A DNA stretch of 64,000 bases from Arthrobacter agilis (lineage in GTDB: Bacteria; Actinomycetota; Actinomycetes; Actinomycetales; Micrococcaceae). The position numbers and the translations under genes were made by a program. The notes under the pieces were generated by a model. It saw only the letters and a list, made by a program, of their open reading frames with translations. It was not told the DNA's origin and did not search any database. Shown in pieces: positions 17,547 through 25,847 of this stretch (position 1 is the first letter of the stretch; each line of letters opens with the position of its first letter). The stretch spans positions 1-64,000 of the forward strand of contig NZ_NFSC01000029.1 of the NCBI RefSeq assembly GCF_002157505.1. Direction: 5' to 3'.

Positions 17547-17587
17547 TATGCACACGTGATAACAGCTAATTATGCACACGTGATAAC
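17547..17587. promoter_or_regulatory. twin operator sites of the divergent LacI regulator
   Basis: The 17-mer TATGCACACGTGATAAC occurs exactly at 17547-17563 and again at 17571-17587, a 24-bp centre spacing. Each contains the central CACGTG typical of LacI-type half-sites. They lie between the MFS start (17471, minus) and the LacI start (17626, plus), so one repressor pair could control both directions. Confidence 0.7.
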
Positions 17588-17625
17588 GCCTTGGCCAGTA
17601 CTTTGGCGCATGCGAAGATAAATCT

Positions 17626-18618
17626 GTGACGACCACTGCGAGAAGACCCTCTACTGCAGCCGACGTAGCGGCCCGAGCGGGGGTGTCCCGCGCCACCGTG
17701 AGTCACATCTTCAACGGGCGCGCGGGCAACTTCGCCCCGCAGACGCGGGAGCGTGTGGCGGACGCGGCCAGAGAGCTCGACTACCGGCCCTCGCCCGCTG
17801 GCCGGAGCCTCGTCCGCGGTCGCGGTGACACCGTCGTGGCGTTGGTTCCAAACTCCACCATCGGCGAGAATCAGCAAAACGCCCTGGATCGCCTCACGGT
17901 GAATACCGCGGGAATGGGTGGAAACGTCGTGCTGCGGTTCGCTGGCCCCGACCCCGACGAGACTGCGACGTCGATCCTTGCATTACGCCCTTTGGCTGTT
18001 GTCGACCTCGGTGCCGCGCTGTCTCCCACGGCACGCGAACGTCTCGCTCAGCAGGGTGTTCCCACGGTTCCCCGTTTGGACATCGCTGAAGACGATAGCG
18101 TCCACCTGGATGTGTCAATCAGCAACATGCAAGTCGCCGAACTGACTCGGACCGGTCCCCGCCGCATCGTGTACGCCTCTCTCCGAGACCGACGCCCCGA
18201 TCCTTACAGCCCCATGCGATTCGCGGCAATCGAACGTGCGTGCTTGAAGGCTGGCCTCATGCAACCGGTCCTCATCGACGTTCCCGTCGACCCGGATGGC
18301 GCATTCCGTGCTGTTGCAAGCCTTCTGCAGGCGGGTGTGGGTGTGGCTGCGTATAACGACATCGTGGCGGCCGCGGTCGCTCACGTAGCCACTCGCTTGG
18401 GTCTGGCCATTCCGGGTGAGGTGAGCATTGTGGGAGTCGACAACACCCCCATCGCGCAACTTATGACCCCACGGCTCACCACCATCGATGTGAACATGGA
18501 TGCCTTGATGGACCGGGCTGTGCAGGATCTCGCTGAAGAGCTCAATGTCCCGCTCTCCATCATCCCTGTCGCCTCGAATGACGCAATGCTTCGCCTGGTC
18601 CAAGGACAGTCCTCCTAA
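17626..18618 (+). CDS. LacI-family transcriptional regulator
   Basis: A 330-residue repressor. The N-terminal helix-turn-helix (STAADVAARAGVSRATVSHI) and hinge helix (YRPSPAGRSL) are followed by a sugar-binding domain with the usual late GVDNTPIAQLMTPRLTTID segment. The linker between the two lobes is shorter than usual. The GTG at 17626 has a weak GAAGA site. It is divergent from the MFS-GH2-GH1-Gfo operon across the twin 17-mer operator and almost certainly represses it, with a sugar from that pathway as inducer. Confidence 0.88.
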   Translation: MTTTARRPSTAADVAARAGVSRATVSHIFNGRAGNFAPQTRERVADAARELDYRPSPAGRSLVRGRGDTVVALVPNSTIGENQQNALDRLTVNTAGMGGNVVLRFAGPDPDETATSILALRPLAVVDLGAALSPTARERLAQQGVPTVPRLDIAEDDSVHLDVSISNMQVAELTRTGPRRIVYASLRDRRPDPYSPMRFAAIERACLKAGLMQPVLIDVPVDPDGAFRAVASLLQAGVGVAAYNDIVAAAVAHVATRLGLAIPGEVSIVGVDNTPIAQLMTPRLTTIDVNMDALMDRAVQDLAEELNVPLSIIPVASNDAMLRLVQGQSS

Positions 18619-18724
18619 AGCGGTTCCCCAAGCTCAGTCCGCCCGCCGCGACGTCTATCCCTAGCCAGCTGGGACTCTCTGCCTAGGAATGGTGGCGGTC
18701 TGTCTGCTTGCGCGGCCCCTTGTG

Positions 18725-19399
18725 TCAGTAAGTAGCGCGTCCACCGCTGATGTCGTAGACCGCCCCTGTTGAGAAGCTGACTTTGTCTGATGAGAGCCAG
18801 GCGACGAGTTCGGCGACTTCCTCCGCCTTACCCACTCGTTTCATGGGAATGAGGCTGGTGATGTGGGCGAGCACCTCCGGCGCTGTGTTGTCATTCATGG
18901 GTGTGGCGATGACCGCGGGTGCGATGGCATTGACGAGGACACCGGTGGTGGCCAGTTCTTTTCCGGATGACTTTGTCAGGGCGATGACGGCGGCTTTGGA
19001 AGCGGAGTAGATGGACAGATTCGGGTTGCCGTCCTTGCCTGCCATGCTCGCGAAATTGATGACCCGGCCCCACCCTCGGTCCACCATCCCTGGAATGAAT
19101 GCCCGCATGGTGGCGACGACGCCTAGCACGTTGACGTTGAGGACAGCCTGCCAGTCGCTGGGTGTTGTTGATGTGAGGGGCACGCCTGGCCCGACGATGC
19201 CTGCCGAGTTGATCAGGATGTCGATGGGTCCGACGGAGGCGGCTGCCTGAGTGAATGCCTGCTCGTCGGTGATGTCGACGAGGACATCGGCGTCACCTGC
19301 GATGTCGAGGGTGATCACCCGGATGCCGTCCGCCCGTAGCCGCTCGGCAGCGGCGGCTCCCAGGCCTCTGGCCCCACCGGTGATAAGTGCTGTTTTCAT
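18725..19399 (-). CDS. SDR-family dehydrogenase (candidate 2-keto-3-deoxy-sugar-acid 4-dehydrogenase)
   Basis: A 224-residue short-chain dehydrogenase with cofactor loop TGGARGLG (7-14), Ser118, and the Tyr131/Lys135 pair in YSASKAAV. It is the last gene of the seven-gene operon, and its ATG overlaps the zinc dehydrogenase stop by 4 bp. In known non-phosphorylative L-rhamnose and L-fucose routes an SDR oxidises C4 of the 2-keto-3-deoxy acid before the FAH-family hydrolase acts; an operon with a lactonase, dehydratase and FAH hydrolase needs exactly that step. Either this SDR or the one at 22196 could fill it. Confidence 0.85.
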   Translation of the reverse strand: MKTALITGGARGLGAAAAERLRADGIRVITLDIAGDADVLVDITDEQAFTQAAASVGPIDILINSAGIVGPGVPLTSTTPSDWQAVLNVNVLGVVATMRAFIPGMVDRGWGRVINFASMAGKDGNPNLSIYSASKAAVIALTKSSGKELATTGVLVNAIAPAVIATPMNDNTAPEVLAHITSLIPMKRVGKAEEVAELVAWLSSDKVSFSTGAVYDISGGRATY

Positions 19400-20433
19400 G
19401 GATTCTCCTGGATGAGGTGCGGGTCGACGTGGATTTTGGGGCCGGGACCGGCACTGGCGCCGCGGTGTCCCTCGAGTCGGTCGGGAACGTCTTCGAGGGA
19501 GATCACTTCGCTGACGATGGCATCGGGATTGACGGATCCGCTTGCGAATCTCTCGATGGTGCCGGCAAGACCCGGGGAGGCTGAGAGGATTCCCACGACG
19601 GTGATGTCCTTCAGTGCGATGTCGCGGGTATCGACGAGGCTGGGTTCGGCGGACAGCCCGATATAGACGACGCGTCCGGCTGGTTTTGTGAGCTGAACCG
19701 CGAGGGCGGGCATTGACTCGTTGCTCGTGGCTTCGATGACGGCGTCGAACTCGTCGTGGCGGCCGTCGGCTAGCTCGTGCAGCTGCCATGTGTGCTGTAC
19801 GCCGAGTGAACGTGCGAGGGCCAGGGAGCCTTCGCGGACACCCGCGACGTGGACCTCGACGCCGTCGGCGAGAGCGAACTGTGCGGCGAGTAGCCCGATG
19901 GTGCCTGAGCCCAGCACGAGCACTTTCTGACCCGCGCGGAGGTGTGCTGCACGGACGGCCCGGAGGGAGTTACCGCCCGGCTCCACGAGAGCGGCGGAGG
20001 TGACACTGACGTTCTCCGGGATCTCATGGGCGAACCGGGTGGGAACCAGCATCTGCTCGGCCAGTGCTCCAGCCCACCCGTCACGAATCCCGACTTCGAA
20101 GCGGTTGGGGCAGACGTGGTGGTGCCCGGACCGGCAGTATTCACACTGTCCGCAGCCGAGCATGGTGTCGCCAGTGACCCGCTTGCCGATCCAACCCTCA
20201 TCCTCCGGCGAGCCCGCGGCGACGACCCGGCCAGCCCACTCATGGCCGAGTCTGAGCGGGAAGTGGGTGAAGCCCTGGTCGATGTAGGCCATTTCTCCTG
20301 TGTAAAGCTCGACGTCCGTTCCGCAGATGCCGACGCGCTCCACATCGACGAGCAGTTCCCCGGATGCCGCGTGGGGGTCGGGAACGTGCTGCACCTCGGC
20401 TTGGCGTGGCCCGGTGACCACTAGTGCGCGCAT
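19396..20433 (-). CDS. zinc-dependent dehydrogenase (threonine/sorbitol dehydrogenase-like MDR)
   Basis: A 345-residue MDR enzyme. The catalytic zinc site uses Cys37 (GICGTDVE) and His64-Glu65 (LGHEWAG); the structural site has Cys94, 97, 100 and 108. The nucleotide loop is GSGTIG at about 175-180. The ATG at 20433 shares one base with the FAH-gene stop. In this operon it could be the entry dehydrogenase acting on a sugar or polyol; which of the three dehydrogenases does which step cannot be decided from sequence. Confidence 0.85.
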   Translation of the reverse strand: MRALVVTGPRQAEVQHVPDPHAASGELLVDVERVGICGTDVELYTGEMAYIDQGFTHFPLRLGHEWAGRVVAAGSPEDEGWIGKRVTGDTMLGCGQCEYCRSGHHHVCPNRFEVGIRDGWAGALAEQMLVPTRFAHEIPENVSVTSAALVEPGGNSLRAVRAAHLRAGQKVLVLGSGTIGLLAAQFALADGVEVHVAGVREGSLALARSLGVQHTWQLHELADGRHDEFDAVIEATSNESMPALAVQLTKPAGRVVYIGLSAEPSLVDTRDIALKDITVVGILSASPGLAGTIERFASGSVNPDAIVSEVISLEDVPDRLEGHRGASAGPGPKIHVDPHLIQENP

Positions 20434-21290
20434 CAGTTGCCGATCACGTGTTGGGTTTGGGTGCCGAGGCGGGTGATGCCAAGGGTCATGGTTTCGCCAC
20501 CGTGAAGGAAGACCTGGGGTGACATGCCCATTCCGACACCCGGGGGAGTGCCGGTGTTGATGAGGTCTCCGGGTTCCAGGGCCATGAACTGGCTGAGGTA
20601 GTGCACGATGAAGGTGGGGCTGAAGATCATGGTGGACGTGGAGCCGGTCTGGCGGCGGGTGCCATCGATGTCGAGCCACATGTCGAGGTCTAGGACGTCG
20701 TCGATCTCGTCGGGCGTAACAAGGTAGGGCCCTGCCGGGTTGAAGGTTGGGGCTGATTTTCCCTTGGACCACTGGCCGTTGCGTTCAAGCTGCCATGCCC
20801 GCTCGCTGACGTCGTTGACGAGCACGTATCCGGCGATGGCCTCTGCGGCCTCTGTCTCGTCGGCGAGGTAGGAGGCGTGCTGCCCGATGACGATGCCGAG
20901 CTCCACCTCCCAATCGGTCTTTTCGGAACCGCGGGGGACCTGCACGTCATCGTTGGGTCCGATGAGGGTGTTCGGGGATTTCGTGAACAGGATGGGTTCG
21001 CTGGGTACGGCCTGCCCGGTCTCGGCGGCATGGTCGCTGTAGTTCAGGCCGATGCAGAGGATCTGGTGGGGACGTGCGATGGGGGCGCCAATGCGGCGCC
21101 CGCCGAGAGGTTTACCCCGCCCGTCCGCGACGCGGGAAGCGACGATGGCGGGGAGTTTCGCGATCGTCCCCGATGCGAAGAAGGTCCCGTTGTAGTCATC
21201 GACGATGTCCGAGAGGTCGACGAACGTGTCGTCGTCAATCAGTGCACCGGGGGTCTCGGAGCCGGCAGCTCCTACTCGTACAAGTCTCAT
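20433..21290 (-). CDS. fumarylacetoacetate hydrolase-family protein, candidate 2,4-diketo-3-deoxy-sugar-acid hydrolase
   Basis: A 285-residue FAH-fold enzyme. The core ILCIGLNYSDHAAE, FTKSPNTLIGPND and EKTDWEVELGIVIG motifs carry the metal-binding acidic residues, and PGDLINTGTPPGVGMG is the conserved loop. These enzymes hydrolyse C-C bonds of 2,4-diketo acids. In L-rhamnose/L-fucose diketo pathways the family member yields pyruvate plus lactate, and in pentose versions pyruvate plus glycolate. The ATG at 21290 overlaps the lactonase stop by 4 bp. The residue pattern and neighbours fit that subgroup better than homogentisate catabolism, because no other homogentisate gene is present. Confidence 0.87.
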   Translation of the reverse strand: MRLVRVGAAGSETPGALIDDDTFVDLSDIVDDYNGTFFASGTIAKLPAIVASRVADGRGKPLGGRRIGAPIARPHQILCIGLNYSDHAAETGQAVPSEPILFTKSPNTLIGPNDDVQVPRGSEKTDWEVELGIVIGQHASYLADETEAAEAIAGYVLVNDVSERAWQLERNGQWSKGKSAPTFNPAGPYLVTPDEIDDVLDLDMWLDIDGTRRQTGSTSTMIFSPTFIVHYLSQFMALEPGDLINTGTPPGVGMGMSPQVFLHGGETMTLGITRLGTQTQHVIGN

Positions 21291-22192
21291 GAGTGTTCTT
21301 TCCTCCAGTAGGGGGTCGTGGTGCTGCCAGCCCACCGGTGCGGTGGGAGGCCTTGGGTTCCGACGTCGGCCAGGAACAGGGATCCTGACTGGTCGGTGGG
21401 ATTGTTCAGGCCTTCGCGGGCGCTGGTGATGGCCAGGGTGTCGAGATTCTGTCCCACGAAGCCAGGGCAGGATGCCTGTTCTGCGTCGACGGAGACGATT
21501 GCGAGCAGTTCCCCGGTCGGGGTGTGGCGCCGTATGCTCGCTCCACCCCACTGGGCGACCCAGAGGGCGCCGCTGGCATCCACGGTCAGGCCGTCCGGGT
21601 AGGCGGGCAGGTCCTTGAGGACGGTGATCCAGGGCTCATCCGGGTCGAAGGTCCCCTGCCCGTAGGAGTGCCGGGACACTATTCCGGCGAGGGTGTCGAC
21701 ATGGTAGATGGTTGTTCCGTCGGGTGAGAAGGCGACACCGTTGGAGAGGCTGATGCCTTCGCGTAGCGTTTCCACGCGGCCGTCAGGCCAGACGCGCAGG
21801 AGGACCTCGGTGTCCGTTCGGTCGGTGAGCGAGAGCGTGCCGACGACGAACGCCCCGTGAGGATCGACGGTTCCGTCGTTCAGTCGCACGTCAGTGCGTT
21901 CTCCGAGCAGGTCCGGGCCGATGGACAGGGTGCCGCCGGGGGAGACGGTTGCCAGGCTTCGCGCTGCGGCTACGAGCAGTCCGCCGTCCTCCGCCAGCGC
22001 TACCGCGCCGGCAGTTTCCCCCAGTTCCACTTCGCCGACGACATGTATGCGGTCTCCGTTCAATGTGCCGGAGAGGACACGGCCTTCCCAGATGTCCACC
22101 CACCGGGCCAGGCCCGCACGGTCATCCCACAGGATGCCTTCGGCAAGGTTGTATTCCGCGGCCGTCGCGGCCGTCGCTGTGAAGGATTCCAT
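21287..22192 (-). CDS. SMP-30/gluconolactonase-family sugar lactonase
   Basis: A 301-residue six-bladed beta-propeller lactonase. EGILWDDRAGLARWVDI near the N-terminus supplies the first metal-binding Glu, RLNDGTVDPHGAFVVGTL gives the substrate-pocket Asn/Asp, and LSNGVAFSPDGTTIYHVDT and PDGLTVDASGALWVA supply the remaining metal ligands. It would hydrolyse a sugar 1,4- or 1,5-lactone to the aldonic acid. It sits 3 bp after the SDR gene and overlaps the FAH gene, placing it between sugar oxidation and dehydration in the proposed route. Confidence 0.87.
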   Translation of the reverse strand: MESFTATAATAAEYNLAEGILWDDRAGLARWVDIWEGRVLSGTLNGDRIHVVGEVELGETAGAVALAEDGGLLVAAARSLATVSPGGTLSIGPDLLGERTDVRLNDGTVDPHGAFVVGTLSLTDRTDTEVLLRVWPDGRVETLREGISLSNGVAFSPDGTTIYHVDTLAGIVSRHSYGQGTFDPDEPWITVLKDLPAYPDGLTVDASGALWVAQWGGASIRRHTPTGELLAIVSVDAEQASCPGFVGQNLDTLAITSAREGLNNPTDQSGSLFLADVGTQGLPPHRWAGSTTTPYWRKEHS

Positions 22193-22195
22193 GGC

Positions 22196-22963
22196 TTACT
22201 CCGACCGCAGCCTTAGGGCCTGCAGGCCGCCGTCGACGGTGATGGATGTTCCCGTGGTCGATGCGGACAGCGGGCTGGCGAGGTAGGCGACGGCGCCGGC
22301 GACCTCGTCCGGCGTGACCAGCCTGCCGTGGGGCTGTCTGGCTTCAAGTGCTGCCCGTTCCCCCACCGGATCGGAGGCGTCCGCCAGGAGCCGGTTGATC
22401 CACGGCGTATCGACGGTGCCGGGGAGGACGGCGTTGAAGCGGATTCCCTCCCGGACGTGGTCTGCCGCCATGGCCCGCGTCATGGCGAGCACTGCGCCTT
22501 TTGTCGCTGTGTAGAGGACGCGCTGGGGCAGGCCTGCGGTCGCGACGACCGATGACAGGTTGACGACGGAAGCAGCCGGTGACTGCCGGAGGAAGGGGAG
22601 GGCTGCGCGCGTCACACGGGCAATACCGATGACGTTGACATTCCACACGCGCATCCACTCGTCATCATCATTGACGGTGACATCGCCTTGCGCGCCGATG
22701 CCGGCGTTGTTGACGACGATATCGATGCGCCCGAAGCGTTCGGTGACCGTGGTGATTGCTGACCTCACCGATTCGTCGTCTGCTACATCGGCCGGGACTG
22801 CGATATTCGCAGCGCTTGCGGTGTCCGCAGGATCCGTTTCGTCGGCTGAGAAGTCGAGCACGGCGATGCTGGCACCGCGCTGTCGTAGTAGACGGGTCGT
22901 CGCCGCGCCGATGCCTGATGAACCTCCTGTGACCACGGCAACCAGGCCCTCGAATTCACTCAT
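22196..22963 (-). CDS. SDR-family dehydrogenase (candidate sugar 1-dehydrogenase)
   Basis: A 255-residue classical SDR with TGGSSGIG (12-19), NNAG (86-89), Ser138 and the Tyr151/Lys155 pair in YTATKGAV; the GTSITVDGG C-terminus is standard. The ATG overlaps the preceding FAD/Fe-S oxidase gene by 8 bp. L-fucose and L-rhamnose dehydrogenases that feed a lactonase are usually SDRs of this kind, so a role as the first step is likely but not proven. Confidence 0.85.
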   Translation of the reverse strand: MSEFEGLVAVVTGGSSGIGAATTRLLRQRGASIAVLDFSADETDPADTASAANIAVPADVADDESVRSAITTVTERFGRIDIVVNNAGIGAQGDVTVNDDDEWMRVWNVNVIGIARVTRAALPFLRQSPAASVVNLSSVVATAGLPQRVLYTATKGAVLAMTRAMAADHVREGIRFNAVLPGTVDTPWINRLLADASDPVGERAALEARQPHGRLVTPDEVAGAVAYLASPLSASTTGTSITVDGGLQALRLRSE

Positions 22964-25847
22964 GAGTTGTACCTTCCAACGGCGTGGTGGTGTTCGAGGA
23001 GGCGATTTTGTCGAGCACCTCGAGAACGTGCAGGTACGGGTGCCCGGTGGCCCTGGTCATGCCGATTTCGCAGGTCCGGTTGCACGAGACGTAGGCGTCG
23101 AATTCCTTATCCGTTATCTCGTGCGCTTCGGCCTTGGTGGCACTGGAGGTGAGCTCGGGGTGGAGCATGCCTCGGTCACCGGCGAACGCGCAGCATCCCC
23201 AGTTCTCCGGCACCGTCACCTCCGACGCGACCGCCGATGCCAGGACCGCGAGGTTCGCGTTCGATCCGGCACGTGTGCTCGAGCATGTCGGGTGAACGAC
23301 GACAGTGCCGATCCGGGTGTCGATGTCGAGTCGGGGCAGGATGTGCTCTGCGGTGAAATCGACGGCGTCGACGATCCGCAGGGACTGGCACTGCGGGTGG
23401 TCCTTCACCGCTTTTTCCAGCGCCAGGATGAGGCCCTCGGAGCAGGACGAGTTGTCGCACACCACTGGCAGTCGGCCGTTGTCGGAGGCGTCCCAGAGGG
23501 CGGCGACCGTGCGCTCGACCATGTCGTGGTATCCGTGGGTGATTCCCTTGGACTTCCAGGGGGTCCCACAGCACAGGTTGCCGATTGAGTCCGGCCGCGT
23601 GAGTCCGATGCCTGCTTTCGCTGCCAGGGATTCGAAGGCGACTGCCACGCCGTCACCTCCTTCCGCTGGGCCGAACATGGTCCCCACGCAGGCCTGGAAG
23701 TAGACCGCGTCCGCGGTTGCGGTGGACCCGTTGCGGCGTTGCGTGCCGCCTTTGGGCAGGTCCTTGGACCACAGCGGCAGGGTGTCGGCCCCGAGGACGG
23801 CTCGGGCCGCCTTGTTCGGCAGTGTGACCAGTGAAGCAGGTATGGCTGCGGCGATCGTGAGTGCCGTGGAAGCGGCTTGCGTGACGGGTTTCCATGCCTT
23901 GCCGGCCGCTGTCCAGGTTGCGGCTTCGACTGTGCCGACCGCCTCGGAGCGGAGCCGCCGGACCAGGTCGCCCGTGTTGATGAGCACGGGACACGCGGTC
24001 TGGCACATGCCGTCGACGGCGCACGTGTCGACGACCTCATAGTCCCGTGCGCGCCGCAGTTCGGTGGCGAGGGCCGTGTCACCGACGGATTCCGCGTCGG
24101 CGATGGCCCGTTGGACGACGATCCGTTGGCGCGGGGTGGTGGTGAGGTCCTTGCTCGGGCAGACCGGTTCGCAGTAGCCGCACTCGACGCAGCGGTCGAC
24201 TTCGGCCTCGACGGTGGGGGTCGACTTGAGATGCTTTATATGCAGGTCGGGGTCAGCGGTGAGCACCGCGTCAGGGTTCAGGATGCCTGCGGGATCGAAG
24301 GCTCTTTTGATGGCCAGCATGATGCCGTAGAGCGCGGGGCCGTACTGGCGGGCCACGAATGGCGCCATGATCCGGCCGGTGCCGTGCTCGGCCTTCAGAG
24401 TGCCGCGGGCGGCGAGCACGAGTTCGACCATGTCCTCGGTGAAGGCCGCATACCGGGAGAGATTGGACTCGGTGGCGAAATCCTCATTGATGAGGAAGTG
24501 GATGTTGCCGTCCTTTGCGTGGCCGAAGATCACCGCGTCGTCGTAGCCGTGGACCTGGAAGAGCTGCGTGAGTCCGGCACACGTGTCCGATAGTCGCTCG
24601 ACCGGGACCGCTATGTCCTCGAGGAGGGCGGTCGTTCCCGACGGACGGGAACCGGCGATGGTCGCGTAGAGCCCTTTACGGATGCGCCAGAGGGCAGCGC
24701 GCGCTACAGGGTCTTCTGACAGGGCGGCGGTCATGGTCAGCGGCAGGCGTCCGAAGAGTGCCTGGGCTTCGAGGGTCAACGCGGAAAGCTCGTCGGCTGT
24801 TGCCGCCTGGTATTCGATGAGCAACGCGCAATGCTCGATGATCTCGAAAGAGGGGAGCGCGGCCCGGGATTGCGGGTCGATCCGCGCAGCGCGCAGGGAC
24901 GCGGCGTCCATGAGCTCGATGGTTGCCGGGTTGGTGGCGTTCAGGTCGACGAGGGCGCTGGTCGCATCATGCAGGGTGTCGAAGACCAGCAAGGTGGTCG
25001 CCGCGAACTGATGGAGCGGAACAGTGTTGAAGGTGGCTTCCGCAACAAAGCCGAGGGTGCCTTCACTGCCGATCATGAGGTGGGCGAGGATCTGTACCGG
25101 GGACTGGTGGTCGACGAGGGAGTTCAGTCCGTACCCCATCGTGTTCTTGATGCTGAACTGGCGCCCGATCTCGGCGACCAGCCGCGGATCGGCGAGGACC
25201 TGCTCCCGGAGCGCCGTCAGGCAATGCCACAGCTCGGGATCGGTTGCGCGGAGCCTCGCGTCTGCGCCCATCGCGCCCGTATCGACGATGGTGCCGCTCG
25301 GCAGGACAATGATCGCTGAACGCAGGGTCTGGTACGTGTTCTGTTGGGTGCCGCAGGCCATCCCGCTCGAGTTGTTGGCGACCACTCCGCCGATGGTGCA
25401 CGCGATCTCGCTCGCGGGATCGGGGCCGAGCTTGCGACCGTAGCGTAGGAGGCGGGCATTGACTTGCCGGACGGTGGCCCCCGGGCCGACCCGGGCGATA
25501 AGCCCGTTCTCGTCGACTGCCACGGACCGGAAGAATTTACGGGTGTCGACGAGGATGTTGCCGCTGGACGCCTGCCCCGACAGGCTCGTGCCTCCCGAGC
25601 GGAAGGTCAGCGCCTCACCGTTGGCGGAGGCTGTAGCGAAGAGTGCGGCAATTTCCTGCGCAGTCTGCGGAGTCACGACCGCACGCGGAGTCAGCAGGTA
25701 ATGGGACGCATCGACTGCGGCTATGACCCGGTCGAAAGCGCTCGTGGAGACCGCGCCCTCCCGGGGCACAGCAGCGCTCAGGGTGGCGGCCAGCGCTGTT
25801 TCCGGGCCGGTGAGCGTTGATCGTGAGGCTGTACTAGTGGGACTCAC
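22956..25847 (-). CDS. FAD-linked oxidase/Fe-S protein, D-lactate or glycolate dehydrogenase-like
   Basis: A large 963-residue flavo-iron-sulfur dehydrogenase. Residues about 50-280 are the PCMH-type FAD-binding domain (FRSGGTSLSGQA at 82-93), and about 290-530 are the GlcD/lactate oxidase C-terminal domain. Two 4Fe-4S motifs follow (CVECGYCEPVC near 553, CAVDGMCQTAC near 609), then CCG-type domains (NLCCGTPW near 757, WGCCAFAGD near 883). The layout is that of fused GlcD-GlcF and D-lactate dehydrogenases that pass electrons to the quinone pool. The GTG at 25847 has GAAGGTG upstream and overlaps the dehydratase by 14 bp; the longer open frame is non-conserved. It probably oxidises the hydroxyacid released by the FAH-type hydrolase. 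Confidence 0.85.
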   Translation of the reverse strand: MSPTSTASRSTLTGPETALAATLSAAVPREGAVSTSAFDRVIAAVDASHYLLTPRAVVTPQTAQEIAALFATASANGEALTFRSGGTSLSGQASSGNILVDTRKFFRSVAVDENGLIARVGPGATVRQVNARLLRYGRKLGPDPASEIACTIGGVVANNSSGMACGTQQNTYQTLRSAIIVLPSGTIVDTGAMGADARLRATDPELWHCLTALREQVLADPRLVAEIGRQFSIKNTMGYGLNSLVDHQSPVQILAHLMIGSEGTLGFVAEATFNTVPLHQFAATTLLVFDTLHDATSALVDLNATNPATIELMDAASLRAARIDPQSRAALPSFEIIEHCALLIEYQAATADELSALTLEAQALFGRLPLTMTAALSEDPVARAALWRIRKGLYATIAGSRPSGTTALLEDIAVPVERLSDTCAGLTQLFQVHGYDDAVIFGHAKDGNIHFLINEDFATESNLSRYAAFTEDMVELVLAARGTLKAEHGTGRIMAPFVARQYGPALYGIMLAIKRAFDPAGILNPDAVLTADPDLHIKHLKSTPTVEAEVDRCVECGYCEPVCPSKDLTTTPRQRIVVQRAIADAESVGDTALATELRRARDYEVVDTCAVDGMCQTACPVLINTGDLVRRLRSEAVGTVEAATWTAAGKAWKPVTQAASTALTIAAAIPASLVTLPNKAARAVLGADTLPLWSKDLPKGGTQRRNGSTATADAVYFQACVGTMFGPAEGGDGVAVAFESLAAKAGIGLTRPDSIGNLCCGTPWKSKGITHGYHDMVERTVAALWDASDNGRLPVVCDNSSCSEGLILALEKAVKDHPQCQSLRIVDAVDFTAEHILPRLDIDTRIGTVVVHPTCSSTRAGSNANLAVLASAVASEVTVPENWGCCAFAGDRGMLHPELTSSATKAEAHEITDKEFDAYVSCNRTCEIGMTRATGHPYLHVLEVLDKIASSNTTTPLEGTTHE

